In this document: piece by piece, positions 34,245 through 54,560 of the stretch
Position numbering within the stretch: the stretch's first letter is position 1
Layout: every line of letters begins with the position of its first letter
Assembly (NCBI GenBank): GCA_012934845.2
Contig: WNNJ02002411.1
Location: 32,288-96,287, forward strand
DNA from: Pomphorhynchus laevis
Lineage: Eukaryota > Acanthocephala > Palaeacanthocephala > Echinorhynchida > Pomphorhynchidae
Direction: 5' to 3'
DNA: 64,000 bases
Made by a program: the position numbers and the translations under genes
The notes under the pieces: generated by a model
The model's database searches: none
What the model was told of the DNA's origin: nothing
Seen by the model: the letters and a program-made list of their open reading frames with translations, nothing else

Positions 34245-35480
34245 ATTTCCAGCTTAAGAGTTTAAATTTATTTTGTTAATTTATGAATTTTATTTTCTGA
34301 TTTATTGTATTTTTATAGTAACCTAGTTTAAAATATGCATCTATTAAATTATTTAAATTATGTTGAATAAAATTAATATCATTACATATTATAGCAATTC
34401 TCAAATTGCTATAATATTATTTTCTAATTATTATCTCTAATTTCATATGGTATGCATGAACGCTCATGCAAAAATATATTTCATATAAATTAAAATATGC
34501 CATCTTTCCGATAAAAATCAATAATAGTTTTGATTGATGTTAATTTAATGTTCATATCTAGATATATACCTTCTTTATCATTAATGTTATTTTATTAAGA
34601 ATAAGGCTACCTGGATAAATTTGTTCGCTTATTGATTAAAAATTATTAGAGTTTAATACATATCATCAATATATCGGCAGATATATTTCAAATCTTTCAA
34701 TCTTTTCGATTTATTTTTTACACAATTATGAACAAATTCATATTCTATAAAGCTTAAACACAAGTCAGCTATAATTTGGCTACCATTACCTCCCATTGTA
34801 ACACCAGTCATTTGTATCTATATAGATGTCCCTTATTACATATATTGTATCTTATAACATAGATTGTCCCTTATAACATAGATAATATCTGCTAAATCTA
34901 AATTTGTATAAAGCGTAATAAAATCGTATTTATATTCTGAAAATTTATTCCTTTTGTGTGCTCTAAAAATTCTTTTGTAGAATTAATAATGAAGTGTTTT
35001 ATACCAGCATTAATTTCGATTATTTTTACAATATTTTTAAAGTTTGTTTTAACTTTTGGATTTTTATGTAATTTCGGATTCCAATATAATATAAGTATAG
35101 TTTTATTATATGATTCAACCTTTATACCCTTATTCAATATTGAATCGTGACTTGTAATAATCGTTTATAAGCTTGAATCACTACGCTCATTTGTTGCGTT
35201 TAAATTTAAATTATTATAATTTACCTCTTTCATTATTATATCATAATAAAGCTTTTTGCATATGAAGACAAAGTTATTACTAGCTTTATCAATAGTTGTT
35301 ATTATAAAGTTATTTTTTAATTTAGTAAGTTCTTTATACATATCCTTATTATTTTTATCTTTTCTTTTATAATTGTTTGTTATTTTCATTTTATTTTTAT
35401 TTTTATCAAATATATAATCTTTTCAAATTTTTATCTCAGATGTACCATTAAAGATAATTTTTACCAAAGTAAAAATTGTA
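34245..35480 (-). pseudogene. Reverse transcriptase of PLE-N, broken
   Basis: KNNFIITTIDKASNNFVFIC (35389-35165) is RT motif 1. ILYWNPKLHKNPKVKTNF and NAGIKHFIINSTKEFLEHTK follow at 35137-34898. MTGVTMGGNGSQIIADLCLS and CRYIDDM follow, with the catalytic YIDD at 34662-34673. After a stop, the palm-thumb block KEGIYLDMNIKLTSIKT and the LGYYKNTINQK end resemble 49180-50127. Frameshifts and stops throughout. Confidence 0.7.
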
Positions 35481-35865
35481 CAAGTTTTTTGTTCTAATGT
35501 ACATAACAGTTTATACCTTATTTTAGGAATATATTTACTTAAATCTGATCCCATAATTTTTACTTTTAGAATTATTTAAAAGTCCGGCTATATTTATGTT
35601 ATCTATACATTTATTAATGAAGTTTATGATTAATGTATATTTTCTATTGTTATTATTTACATTTATTGTATGATTATAGTATTTTGTATTACAATAACTG
35701 TCTATTATACAACTAAGCCTATCATAGTCGTTGATTAATTTTTGATTTATTGATCATATGATATATTTAGAAAAACTTCTTTAATTTACATAAAGATCTT
35801 TTAGTTTATTATCACTTAAAAGTTGTTTTAATATTTCTAATTGTTCATTTATATACATATCTTTT

Positions 35866-36345
35866 TTAATATTTTAACTCTATTTTTCCTATTCTTTTAT
35901 CACCATGACTTCTTGGTTTGCGTTTAACCGGATTATTATAATATAGTTGTTTATTATGTATTATACTACTTCTGCCAATTCCTTGTACCACGTCATTCAA
36001 TCCTAATGGGTACATGGAATTAAGCGTTTTAATCCAAAAATCTTCTTTTTCTAATAGTTTTTGATTTAATATTGATATGTTTTCTTCGATAATATGTTCT
36101 AAAATAAATAATTTACAGTTTTTAATATCATGTCCTATTAATCTCATATGTTTATGAAATATAGTTTGACTATTATGCTGTATATTATATATGTGCTGCC
36201 TAAACCTAGTTTTTAACATTTGATATGTTTTTCCTATATATTGCAATCCAGATGTACATTGTATAAGAAACACTACACCTGTAATATTGCAGTTACAATT
36301 ATTATTAATATTTAATGAAAAACATTTGTTTGTCGTATTACTTAC
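35866..36345 (-). pseudogene. GIY-YIG endonuclease domain of PLE-N
   Basis: Frame reads NNNCNCNITGVVFLIQCTSG, then LQYIGKTYQMLKTRFRQHIY, then LEKEDFWIKTLNSMYPLGLN and D. Visible family features: the Y...YIGKT core with R and H in the following helix, the catalytic Glu in LEKEDFW and the P-GLND end. Upstream KHCKYCDVINTC resembles the zinc finger preceding this domain in permuted PLEs, but a stop separates it. The domain nicks target DNA for priming. The open stretch itself (36273-35866) is intact, while the RT downstream is broken. Confidence 0.7.
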
Positions 36346-36814
36346 AATACAATTATTATTATAAAAACATGCTTTTCTTATTACTTAAAAAGCAAGTATT
36401 TATAACATCACAATATTTACAATGTTTTGATTTACATATTTTCTGTTACATTTAAAAGGTTTAAAATTAAAATATTTTATTTTATTACATATTTTTCCAA
36501 CTTGGTCGGGCACAAAAAACTATGCAAAGTTATAATTTTTAACGTTACTTTTTTAACGTTGCTCACTTTACTTGCTAAGCGACCTGCGTTTAACGTGATC
36601 ACGTAAAGCAATTTACATTTTAGAGTGTAAACACCTTGTGATGCGAACTTCCCTCTTTTTAAAGTTAATTTATAAGAAAGAGAAAAATAAAATTCATTAA
36701 ACTTGCTGGAAATTAGCAGAAAAAATAGTCCTGGTAATAATACATAGTTTCAATATTTTTGACAGAGGTCATATTACCGAAAACAAAGTTCACAGGCCAA
36801 TAATAGCATGTCAG

Positions 36815-36888
36815 TAGAACAAATCAAATCAGCTAAATGAGTCTACGTAATTTATACTATAAATTTTGAAAATTTGTTTTTTCTTGAT
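36815..36888 (-). repeat. Second PLE-N terminal motif
   Basis: AAATCAGCTAAATGAGTCTACG repeats the terminal motif found at 33830 in the same orientation, about 3 kb away. It may mark a terminal repeat of the PLE-N copy or a separate truncated insertion. It directly abuts the LINE fragment at 36890. Confidence 0.5.
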
Positions 36889-36889
36889 G

Positions 36890-37485
36890 TTTCGATTAAT
36901 GATACAATTGAATGGGTTGCCCGCAAATGGGCCCCATATTATTACTTAGATAACGTTTAATAAAAAGTAGGGGATCATTGGGCTTCGAAATCAAGATTGC
37001 ATAAGACTCTCCCTGACGCATAATTGCAGCACTTATGCGCTGTAGAAAATGGGATTTTGCCTGGGCGTCGTTTGTAGCTAGCCTCAGTCGCTTCCCAATT
37101 AGTTCAAAGAGGGCGGTGTCTTCACATCCTAAGGCGCCGATTGACTCGAAAACTACCGGGACGAAGCAGCAATATGAAGGATCCAAACATGTATATTTGA
37201 TCCGTTTCCTGCGTTCGGCTTCCGTGGCCAGAGCTCCAGCACCTGCTGCAGAACAATCTACGTGAGACGGAGCTAGGGTGTTCACGCAAGTATGGTCCCA
37301 TACTAGTAGACGTCCACAGTCCCATGGTACTAAGGTGGCCCCATCTGGTCTCTTACCGTCAGTTCGGGACATACCACAAAGGTTTGGGTTACCCCTGCTC
37401 CTTAAAGCCCTGTGATATGTCCCGAACTGACGGTAAGAGACCAGATGGGGCCACCTTATTACCATGGGATTGTGGACGTCTACTA
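36890..37485 (-). pseudogene. C-terminal endonuclease region of a REL-type LINE, 5'-truncated and inverted
   Basis: The 189-aa frame includes GKRPDGATLVPWDCGRLLVW, DHTCVNTLAPSH, EAERRKRIKYTCL and FVPVVFESIGALG, then ILISKPNDPLLFIKRY near the end. The RPDG...WDxT...K-KY...F-P--ES-G pattern is the PD-(D/E)XK-like nuclease end found after RT in LINEs with restriction-like endonucleases. Beyond about 37375 the sequence turns back on itself, so the frame's N-terminus is inverted copy, not natural protein. Confidence 0.65.
37305..37482. repeat. Inverted repeat at the 5' end of the REL-LINE fragment
   Basis: Arms of about 70 bp (CCACAGTCCCATGGTA to CGGGACATA, and its reverse complement TATGTCCCG to CCATGGGATTGTGG) surround a loop of about 40 bp. 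This is the fold-back expected from twin priming or template switching during 5'-truncated insertion. Confidence 0.85.
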
Positions 37486-37499
37486 TAAATAAATCCTAA

Positions 37500-39028
37500 A
37501 CAAACGCAAACTGGTAAAGATTCGTTGTTTTTTTTGAAGTTCCAACGAGTAATTTTCTCTATCTTAATGAAAAATACATAGTACAAACAAAATTAGCAAT
37601 GGAAATATTGAGGTATATAAGGACAAGGGAAAACTGAGTATAATGTTTTTAAATTTAGAGGAAACACTTTCCAAAATCGATAAATATTTCGTGTACTTTA
37701 TATATTATATTAAATAAGGATAATATTATTTTCAAAGCCGTTGAATCTTCATAGTGAGGTGTTATTCATTATACAGTTAAAGTAAAAATAAGATCAACGC
37801 TTTAAGGCATTTTCTACACCACCTAATAAGATATTGCAGCGTTGTCATTCGAGTTTTACTTAAGATCAAGACAATTTATTATTTCAAATACGGCATTTAT
37901 AAATAGCACTATTCAAACCAAAATTTGATAATTATCTATTAATTATTCTGCAATTTTCAAGCCACAATTTGAGCTGTTTTATTTCAATGTTTTACTTTGC
38001 AAACACTAAGTTAGAGAATATACCGAATAGCAAAAGACAGTAATATAATTCGTACGTACTAGTATCCGTGCTTTTAATCTTAGTCATGATTGTTCTTCTA
38101 TATATATGATATGATGTGTCTCGGTTGTGTTATCTCTCTGTGTGTGAGTTTTTGCGAAGCCTAGTAAAATGTGAATTGCACTGTGTGAAATTTTATAGTT
38201 GCTGATTAGATGAATGCATTGTATCAACTTCCATTAGCAAGGAGGTCAGAGTATACCTTTTATCTTAATATTTTGTAATGTTTTATTTTAATGTATGAAA
38301 TATTATGGTATATTATCGATAAAACATGCTGTGTTCTATTTTTATTATAATTAATGCTTTTTAACGTTTTTATCTTCCCATCGACACATGATTTTATGCC
38401 ACCAATTCGATACAGCTAAACTACCGTGTTCGTTAGTAAAATACTTCATATTTGTTTCCGAGATAGTAAATTTGATATTTAATATTATTAACATATTATA
38501 TATTATAATTGTCGCAAAAGTGGAGCAACATATATCGTCGCTTATTACCTAAGAAATCACTTTTACTATAAACAGCCTACATCATTATCATGGTAAAATT
38601 GACAAAGTTAAGATTAACCTCTTGGTGATGTTAGTCGTTTGCTAACACAATTCAGATCGATTTTCATATTGTTATCTAATAATATATAAGCATATTATTT
38701 ATATATCCATAAATTAATAATTTGATAATTTATATATATAATTTATTATACAAAATATTCATCAATAATTTGACTACAAAATCCAATCTTCCATTGTATT
38801 CACATTGTAAAATCTTTGATGATATATCTTAATGGATAATATCCGGAACATTGCACAGCGATCGCAGTGACATTTTAGCAATGATTGCAAATTTACTTAA
38901 ATACATATTCGTTTTCTAGATCGACAAGTTATTAAGTCGGCAGGCAATAATTGTTTGATTTGTTTTTAATTTACTGAAAGCCGCTGTATTATATACGTCA
39001 AACTTGTAATTCATTTGCCTTTCTACAA
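37500..39028. other. Upstream region of the UBE2J1-like gene
   Basis: AT-rich, no coding frames recognised. Promoter elements could not be fixed, and an untranslated first exon may lie here. Confidence 0.5.
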
Positions 39029-48583
<9,555 letters not shown>

Positions 48584-49148
48584 TTATACAGCGTCATTAA
48601 TCATACATCATTATAAACACGCTACATTGATTGATAATTAGCCATTGTAAAAGCCGACCATTTTAAAATTCATTATTTTATCGATTTTACTGTTTTATTG
48701 ACATTGTCTTTTATCAAGCCTGTTCTGTGATCGACTTTTTATCATCGAACTTAGTTTTATGTTCGTATTTTTCGATTATATGAACTTCATTTATAGCTTC
48801 TACTGCACATGGTTGTTTTCTATTAAGAATTTACGCTTACATATGGAATATTAAGATGCTAATAATTTACTTCATCTTTGTTTCAGCGCTTGATGGTTAT
48901 GTTTTGTCAAATGCTTAATTATATAAGTGGACAAATAATATTTTCTCTGCAAAAGTTTTGAGTATTTTCAGTTGCAGCAAAAGTAACGCCGCGACTGATG
49001 AGTGACAACATTAACAAAATATAAATATACTTATGATTCAAATTACAAAGTTATAAGCATTACAGATATTTGTAATTCAAAATACAAACATACTTACGAT
49101 TTTAGTTCGCTTTATACACATTTTAATATTTTAATTTTTTGATATATG
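48584..49148. other. 3' flank of the UBE2J1-like gene
   Basis: AT-rich; the 3' UTR must begin here. No convincing AATAAA within the first 150 bases. No other gene seen. Confidence 0.5.
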
Positions 49149-49179
49149 TCTATTTAATTCTAATAATTTTTATTTAATT

Positions 49180-50127
49180 AGTGAACAAATTTATCCAGGT
49201 AGTTTCATTCTTAATAAAACCAATATTAATGATAAAGAAGGTGTATATCTAGATATGAACATTAAATTAACATCAATTAAAATTACTTTTAATTTATACC
49301 GTAAAGATGACATATTTAAATTTACAAGAAACATATTTTTGCATGAGCATTCATGCATACCATATAATATAAAATATAATACATTAAATAATAAAATTTT
49401 AAGAATTGCAACAATATGTAATGATATTGGCTTTTAACTACTGGTGACGTATATTAATAATTTTCACGGTCGTGCCTTGTTATACAATGTTGAGGGTTTG
49501 TCTTATTTGTTGAATTTAGGTATATAAAGATTTTTCGATAAGTTCCATATCATAATCTTCCTAGAAACTTTTTCTACGCATCCGAATTCCTTGCGAAATT
49601 TTTATATTCTTGTATCTTCAGCAAAGATGCGCATGAGGTGTCGAGCGGTAGACGGGATCTTAGTTGGTTTAAATTCGAAATTTAGTGGATTTCAATATAG
49701 ACTTAGTGATACAATGAGTTATTGTATGAAAGCCTTATTCTTAACAAAACCAATATTAATGATAAAGAAGGTGTATATCTAGATATGAACATCAAATTAA
49801 CATTAACTAAAAACTACTATTAATTTATATCGTAAAGATGACATATTTAAATTTACAAGAAACATATTTTTGCATGAGCATTCATGCATACCATTTAATA
49901 TAAAATATAATACATTAAATATTGAAATTTTAAGAATTGCAACAATATGTAATGATATTGGCTTTCTTCAAAATTATTTAAATAATTTAATAGATACATA
50001 TTTTAAACTAGGTTACTATAAAAATAACATCAAGCAGAAAATAGTAAAATATATAAATCAACACAATAATATAAAGAATAAATTTAAACTCTTAAGTGGC
50101 AAATTTTTATGGATGGATAATAAATAA
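49180..50127 (+). pseudogene. PLE-N RT C-terminal region, duplicated
   Basis: First copy: SEQIYPGSFILNKT, EGVYLDMNIKLTSIKITFNL, YRKDDIFKFTRNIFLHEHSC and ILRIATICNDIGF, then a stop. Second copy repeats this from about 49735 with a frameshift and continues FLQNYLNNLIDTYFKLGYYK, KIVKYINQHNN and FKLLSGKFLWMDNK to the natural stop at 50127. The 49440-49730 stretch between them is not recognisable. Confidence 0.65.
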
Positions 50128-50201
50128 TATACTTTGTATTAGAATAAGATACTAGATGGTTATTTCAGAGGAAATACATCATTAGCATGTATTTGGCCCC
50201 G

Positions 50202-50271
50202 CTGCTATGTTGGGTAGAGGAGTTAGGGGCCGAAACCTAATAGCATAGCAGTTCCTCCTGATGACCTCTAA
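50202..50271 (+). ncRNA. Reverse-order hammerhead-like motif, F4 family, best-kept copy
   Basis: CTGCTATG (50202-50209), TTG, GGTA with the predicted site after A50216, GAGGAG (50217-50222), TTAGGGG, CC, GAAA (50232-50235), CC, TAATAG, CATAGCAG (50244-50251), TTCCTC (50252-50257), CTGATGA (50258-50264), CCTCTAA (50265-50271). Stem I 6 bp, stem II 7 bp, stem III 3 bp plus 8 bp. All core bases are present, with an unpaired CC before GAAA. Strand order is C-B-A. Confidence 0.6.
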
Positions 50272-50489
50272 TTCTTATTCTGATACAACGTCTGTTATTT
50301 ATTAGTCAATTCATAAAAATGACATTTATTTTAAATTTCATTTTTTTTAACTTGATTTAAATTATTGAAAATCTAAAAACAATTATTAATTTTATTATTT
50401 AATTATTAAATTTTGATTTAGCATTATTATGTTTTGTTTATTTTATAATTATATTAAATACGTAGACTCAGTTAGCTGATTTAATTTGC

Positions 50490-52313
50490 TCCATCCACAG
50501 CAGCTCGGTGTAGCGACGCCAAACGGAATGGAACAGATTGTTTATTAAGATCGTCGGCTACAACAACATCATGATCAAGATGTCGATTAGGTTTGGTCTA
50601 AGATAGACTGGCTAAAGCCTTTAACACGCTGAACCGGAAATCTTTAGGTTACGCGATCAGTAGGAATTTTCCCGATATTAACCGATGGACATCATGGTGC
50701 TACGGCACAACCTCGAGACTTAGGTTCGGTAGCCTGAAATCTATTCAATCACGAAGATGGATGCAACAAGGAGATCCTCTTGATCCAGTACTATTTTGCA
50801 TGGCGATTAATCCGAGTGTCGTCCAGATCTAAGAGATTAAAGGTATCAGCTTAAATAGGTACCTCGACGACTGAATAGTAGGCGGCACTCCTGTGGCTGT
50901 AGGCGATGCTCATGCTCGTCTTCAAAATTTCCTGTGATTGGACTGTCTATTAACTGGAAAAATACCCAAGTAATTGTCAGAGCTGACAAGGTCGATTTGA
51001 TAAAGAGCAGATGCTCGTGGATCTCATTGGTCAATATCACAAAAAACTTCACAATTTTTGAAAGTCCCATCGGGTCTAAGGAGCATTGCTTGGGATATCT
51101 TGTCGATATTGCACTACCATCTCTGCGTCAAACTCTGGACTCGCTCGAAAATCTCTCTCACCCACATGTTGCATTCATCCTCTTCGTAGATACGAATCCG
51201 CTCCACTGTAAACCATTTAATGCGCACTATAGACCCCGCATTCGCCGAAGAGTTTTTCCGTTTGTTCGACGGCTTGATATTGAAGTGTTTTAGCAATATC
51301 ACTTCTATTCAGCCCGATAAGTGGGAGTAGATGCAAGCTCGCTTACCGCTGAAGATTGGTGGACTAGGCCTTCGAAGCTGCTTCCAACACTCTCAGGCAG
51401 TCTTCCTGTCCAGTGTAAACACTGTCCCTGACTAATTGAACCTTGACCCTAAAACATTCCCTGGGTACGAATCCGTATAATCTAACATTCCGCGACGTTG
51501 GAAATCCTCTATCAAATCAAAGAGGGTTAGCTTGTCACATTGACAGAATGGCGCGCCGCAGGATACTGGAGAATGCCGATCGCTTTAATGCTGTCCGATT
51601 ATTATCAGTTTCATGCCCACAAGCGTGTGCTTGGCTGCAGGCCGTCCCTAGCAAATCCAGACATATGAACGTGGCACCAAATGAATTTGTTGTGCTTCCA
51701 CGCATATGGTTCAGGATGTCTATCTGCGAAAGTGCTTATCGATGCAGACGCTGCCTTAGGATAACAGACAAATTCGGCTTCCACGCTCTAACATGCAAGT
51801 TGGGAGGGGGCAACCCCGGCATTTGACATGATAGCTTGAGGGATACGGTCTTTTATGCATCATTTTCTGTTGGATTGATGATGGCAAAGGAATCACTCGA
51901 CTTAGTTCGTGGTTTACGGGAGAAACCGGCGGACATTCTGTTTTATAAATACCCTCCTTTAGCAGTTGATTTTGCTATAATTAACCTCCAACAAAATGCT
52001 TATATTTCTATGGCTTCTGAGATCTCTGACTATGCCGCAAGCAAGTACGCCACCTGTGTCAAGAAAAGGAAATATAAATACAAATTAGTGGAGAGCGAAT
52101 ACAGTTTTGCGGCAGCAGTTGTTGAAACTTACGGAGGATGGAACCCCAAGGGAAAAGCTAATTCGTTTCATTGCTCGTTCTATGTCATGTAGAAACGGTA
52201 CCCCGTATTGCAGCACAGCGGGTCAGTTATTTCAGCGCGTGTCCGTCGCACTGATGAAGGGAAATGTTAAAGCGATCCTCAAAAGTCTAGACGAGATGGG
52301 CCAACCCTACTAG
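50490..52313 (+). pseudogene. REL-type LINE: RT and restriction-like endonuclease, decayed
   Basis: RT remnants: LAKAFNTLNRKSLGYAISRN and RRWMQQGDPLDPVLFCMAI (50600-50810), then a thumb-like part with ESPIGSKEHCLGYLVD and NAHYRPRIRRRVFPFVRR (50934-51293). The C-terminal part (51443-52313) has RFNAVRLLSVSCPQACAWLQ, the zinc module CRRCLRITDKFGFHALTC, then an RHDSLRD-like block, REKPADILFYKYPPLAVDFA, KKRKYKYKLVESEYSFAAAV and VETYGGWN. CCHC followed by a PAD...D...K-KY nuclease is the end of REL-type LINEs, as at 36890-37485. Several stops and frameshifts. Confidence 0.7.
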
Positions 52314-52319
52314 AGAAAA

Positions 52320-54560
52320 ATCTTGGATATTGTGACGATCCTTCTCCGCAACTCTTTTCTATGTTCGACCTTGCACTGCTCGCAACCAGACAGTTGAGGT
52401 AATTCATGACTCCGATATTCGAACAGCTCCCATCGTCAACAACGACCATTTCGACTTTACCATACCTGTCCTGATACTCATGTGTCAGCAAATCACTCCA
52501 CAACTAATCGACTGAATAATGCTTCTTTGTCGATTCTGCAATCACCAACAATAAAGGAGGAGTCGGTAAATTTGTTTATTCGAGTTAATGAAATTATGGA
52601 AAATCGCTATTCCCTCTGCGGTCAAAATAATGAAGTCTTAAGAAATGATATTATTTAACAAATGAAGGAGTATCGGAGAACACTTTTAGAAAATATGTTT
52701 AAATGGGCATGGACAATTGACATCACATAAGTGCGCGAAATTATATGAATCTATCCAAGTTGAAAAACTATTAAACGAGAAAGGTGCGTTAATGCGACAT
52801 AATTTATGGCTTGAACACGATTAATCATTCAAAGAATTTGATGGAGTCGAATAAGAATGGTTGTTGATGTCATCCATAACATAAATTTACTTTATAAATT
52901 TTATTATTAAAATATATTTTTATTAAAAATTAAAATTATTAATTTCTGATCATACTAATAGTAAACAGTGAAATATAAAATAAATTCTGGTCTTTCTATT
53001 TTGATGCCATTAATACATTTGTGATTATGAAATACAATTACTATTATTAATACATTTGTAATTATCTAAGATAATAACAAATCAGTTATATTGTAAATAA
53101 TAATTGATATTGATTAAATATAATAAGACTTGCTGTATATATCATATTGTTCAAATGTATTAACATTTTATTTACAATAATATTTATCATTCAACAATAC
53201 AGTGACACGCCTTTGTTACATACAGATAAAAGTATTAGCTAATTTATCTTATAATATATATATATATATATATAAGATGTATTAATTGAATTTAATTAGT
53301 TTGAAGATTGTGTTTGGTGCTAATGTCTTTCATGAATCGTATAAGCATTAGATTATGATATAGAATACATAATATTAAAAAGGCATATTTGCATATACAG
53401 ATATTAGATCAAATGCGAAAAACTGATCCTTAAAAAAGACATTTTCTTGTATTGTGTGATATATATTTTACAGGTGTGTTTTGTAACTGCTACATTTCTC
53501 TACTCGATTATAAATTAAAAATCTAGTACACTTTCAAAACTTGAAAAATATCCAGCAAATCATGAATACAACGTTTACTTTAAATTTCATATATATAGAC
53601 GTTCTTATTTTTCAGTGATATTACGGCATTTCAAATTACTTCCAAAGAAACTACATTGAAAATGATGCATATTTGCAATGTATATTTTTACTCCATCCAT
53701 ATAACTAGATACTATGATTTTGAATAAATACAAAAAATTTTGTTGAGAGAGGGTTTCATTTTGGCCGTGATCTAGATTGTGTAGTTACATGGAAATACAG
53801 AATTTTTAGATTACTTCTCGGTTTTCAATGTTTTAAGTTGTAAAGTTAAGAACTGCAAATAGTTTATTTGTATATGTGAGTAATCGTCTCTGTATTTTTA
53901 TTTGTTTCCGTTATTGGATTCTACAAAAGGTTGTGTTATCTAGTAGGTTGTGCATTAAATAACTATTTTAATTATGCAAGTCGTTTAAAAGTAAGCCTCA
54001 TATTTAATTAAAAAATTTACAAGATAGTCTAGTAGCTATAAAATAATACTAACTTGTCATTAAAACCACACTATTTAGCTTCAAATATAAACCAAATTGC
54101 ATTGTAGGTAATAACATTTCGCACACGAATAAAACGTGAATTTATTTAAGTGTATTATAATGATACGAGACGTCGGAGTAGAGCGCATCATTGTTGTGAA
54201 ATTTGATACACATTACCAGATAAAGTCTGTGCAAGCTCGTGCAGCTATGTTCTAAATGTACGAGCCATATTTTTGTCTTGAAGTGAGTTTTTAGGTTAGT
54301 AAAATATTTTTGGAAATTACCTGATATCACGAAGATAATTGCAATTTATCAAGGTAATTCAGGTGTCAACTTTGTATGTCTTAAAGCAAGGTAAATTGAT
54401 AAAGACACTTTGAATTTATAGCTAAGCAAGACAAGAGATTTCAATAAAGTAATATTGTTCAAGTGGTGAAATGAATTCTATTTAGCGAAAATTAATTTAG
54501 AACTATAATAATAAAGATTTTCTTAAGCAAAATAGTACATGCATAAATAAGTTAAATTAA
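52320..54560. other. AT-rich intergenic DNA
   Basis: No recognised gene or repeat family. A short TA repeat is at about 53255-53276. The frame at 54142-54330 looks like chance. Confidence 0.55.

Larger units (their letters stand above)
33825..36500 (-). mobile_element. PLE-N: Penelope-like element with GIY-YIG upstream of RT, decayed
   Basis: Minus strand, from 5' to 3': zinc-binding CKYC-type block and GIY-YIG endonuclease (36420-35866), a linker with NFINKCIDNINIAGLL, RT (35480-34245), the F4 ribozyme-like motif (34142-34073), an AT tail and the terminal motif CGGCTAACCGAGTCTACG. In most PLEs the GIY-YIG is C-terminal. The permuted order is known from the Naiad/Chlamys PLE groups, and this copy fits them. 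The other PLE-N fragments in the window are 5'-truncated. Confidence 0.75.
49150..50485 (+). mobile_element. PLE-N copy, 5'-truncated, with internal duplication and F4 motif
   Basis: RT C-terminus twice (49197-49437 and 49735-50127), then the F4 motif (50202-50271), the TTATTAGTCAATTCATAAAA junction, an AT tail and the terminal TACGTAGACTCAGTTAGCTG at 50463-50482. It abuts the REL-type LINE at 50490. Confidence 0.75.

Noticed and set aside
50202-50271. Explaining F4 as a simple inverted repeat
   Set aside because: The paired segments occur as a-b-c then a'-b'-c'; an inverted repeat would give c'-b'-a'.
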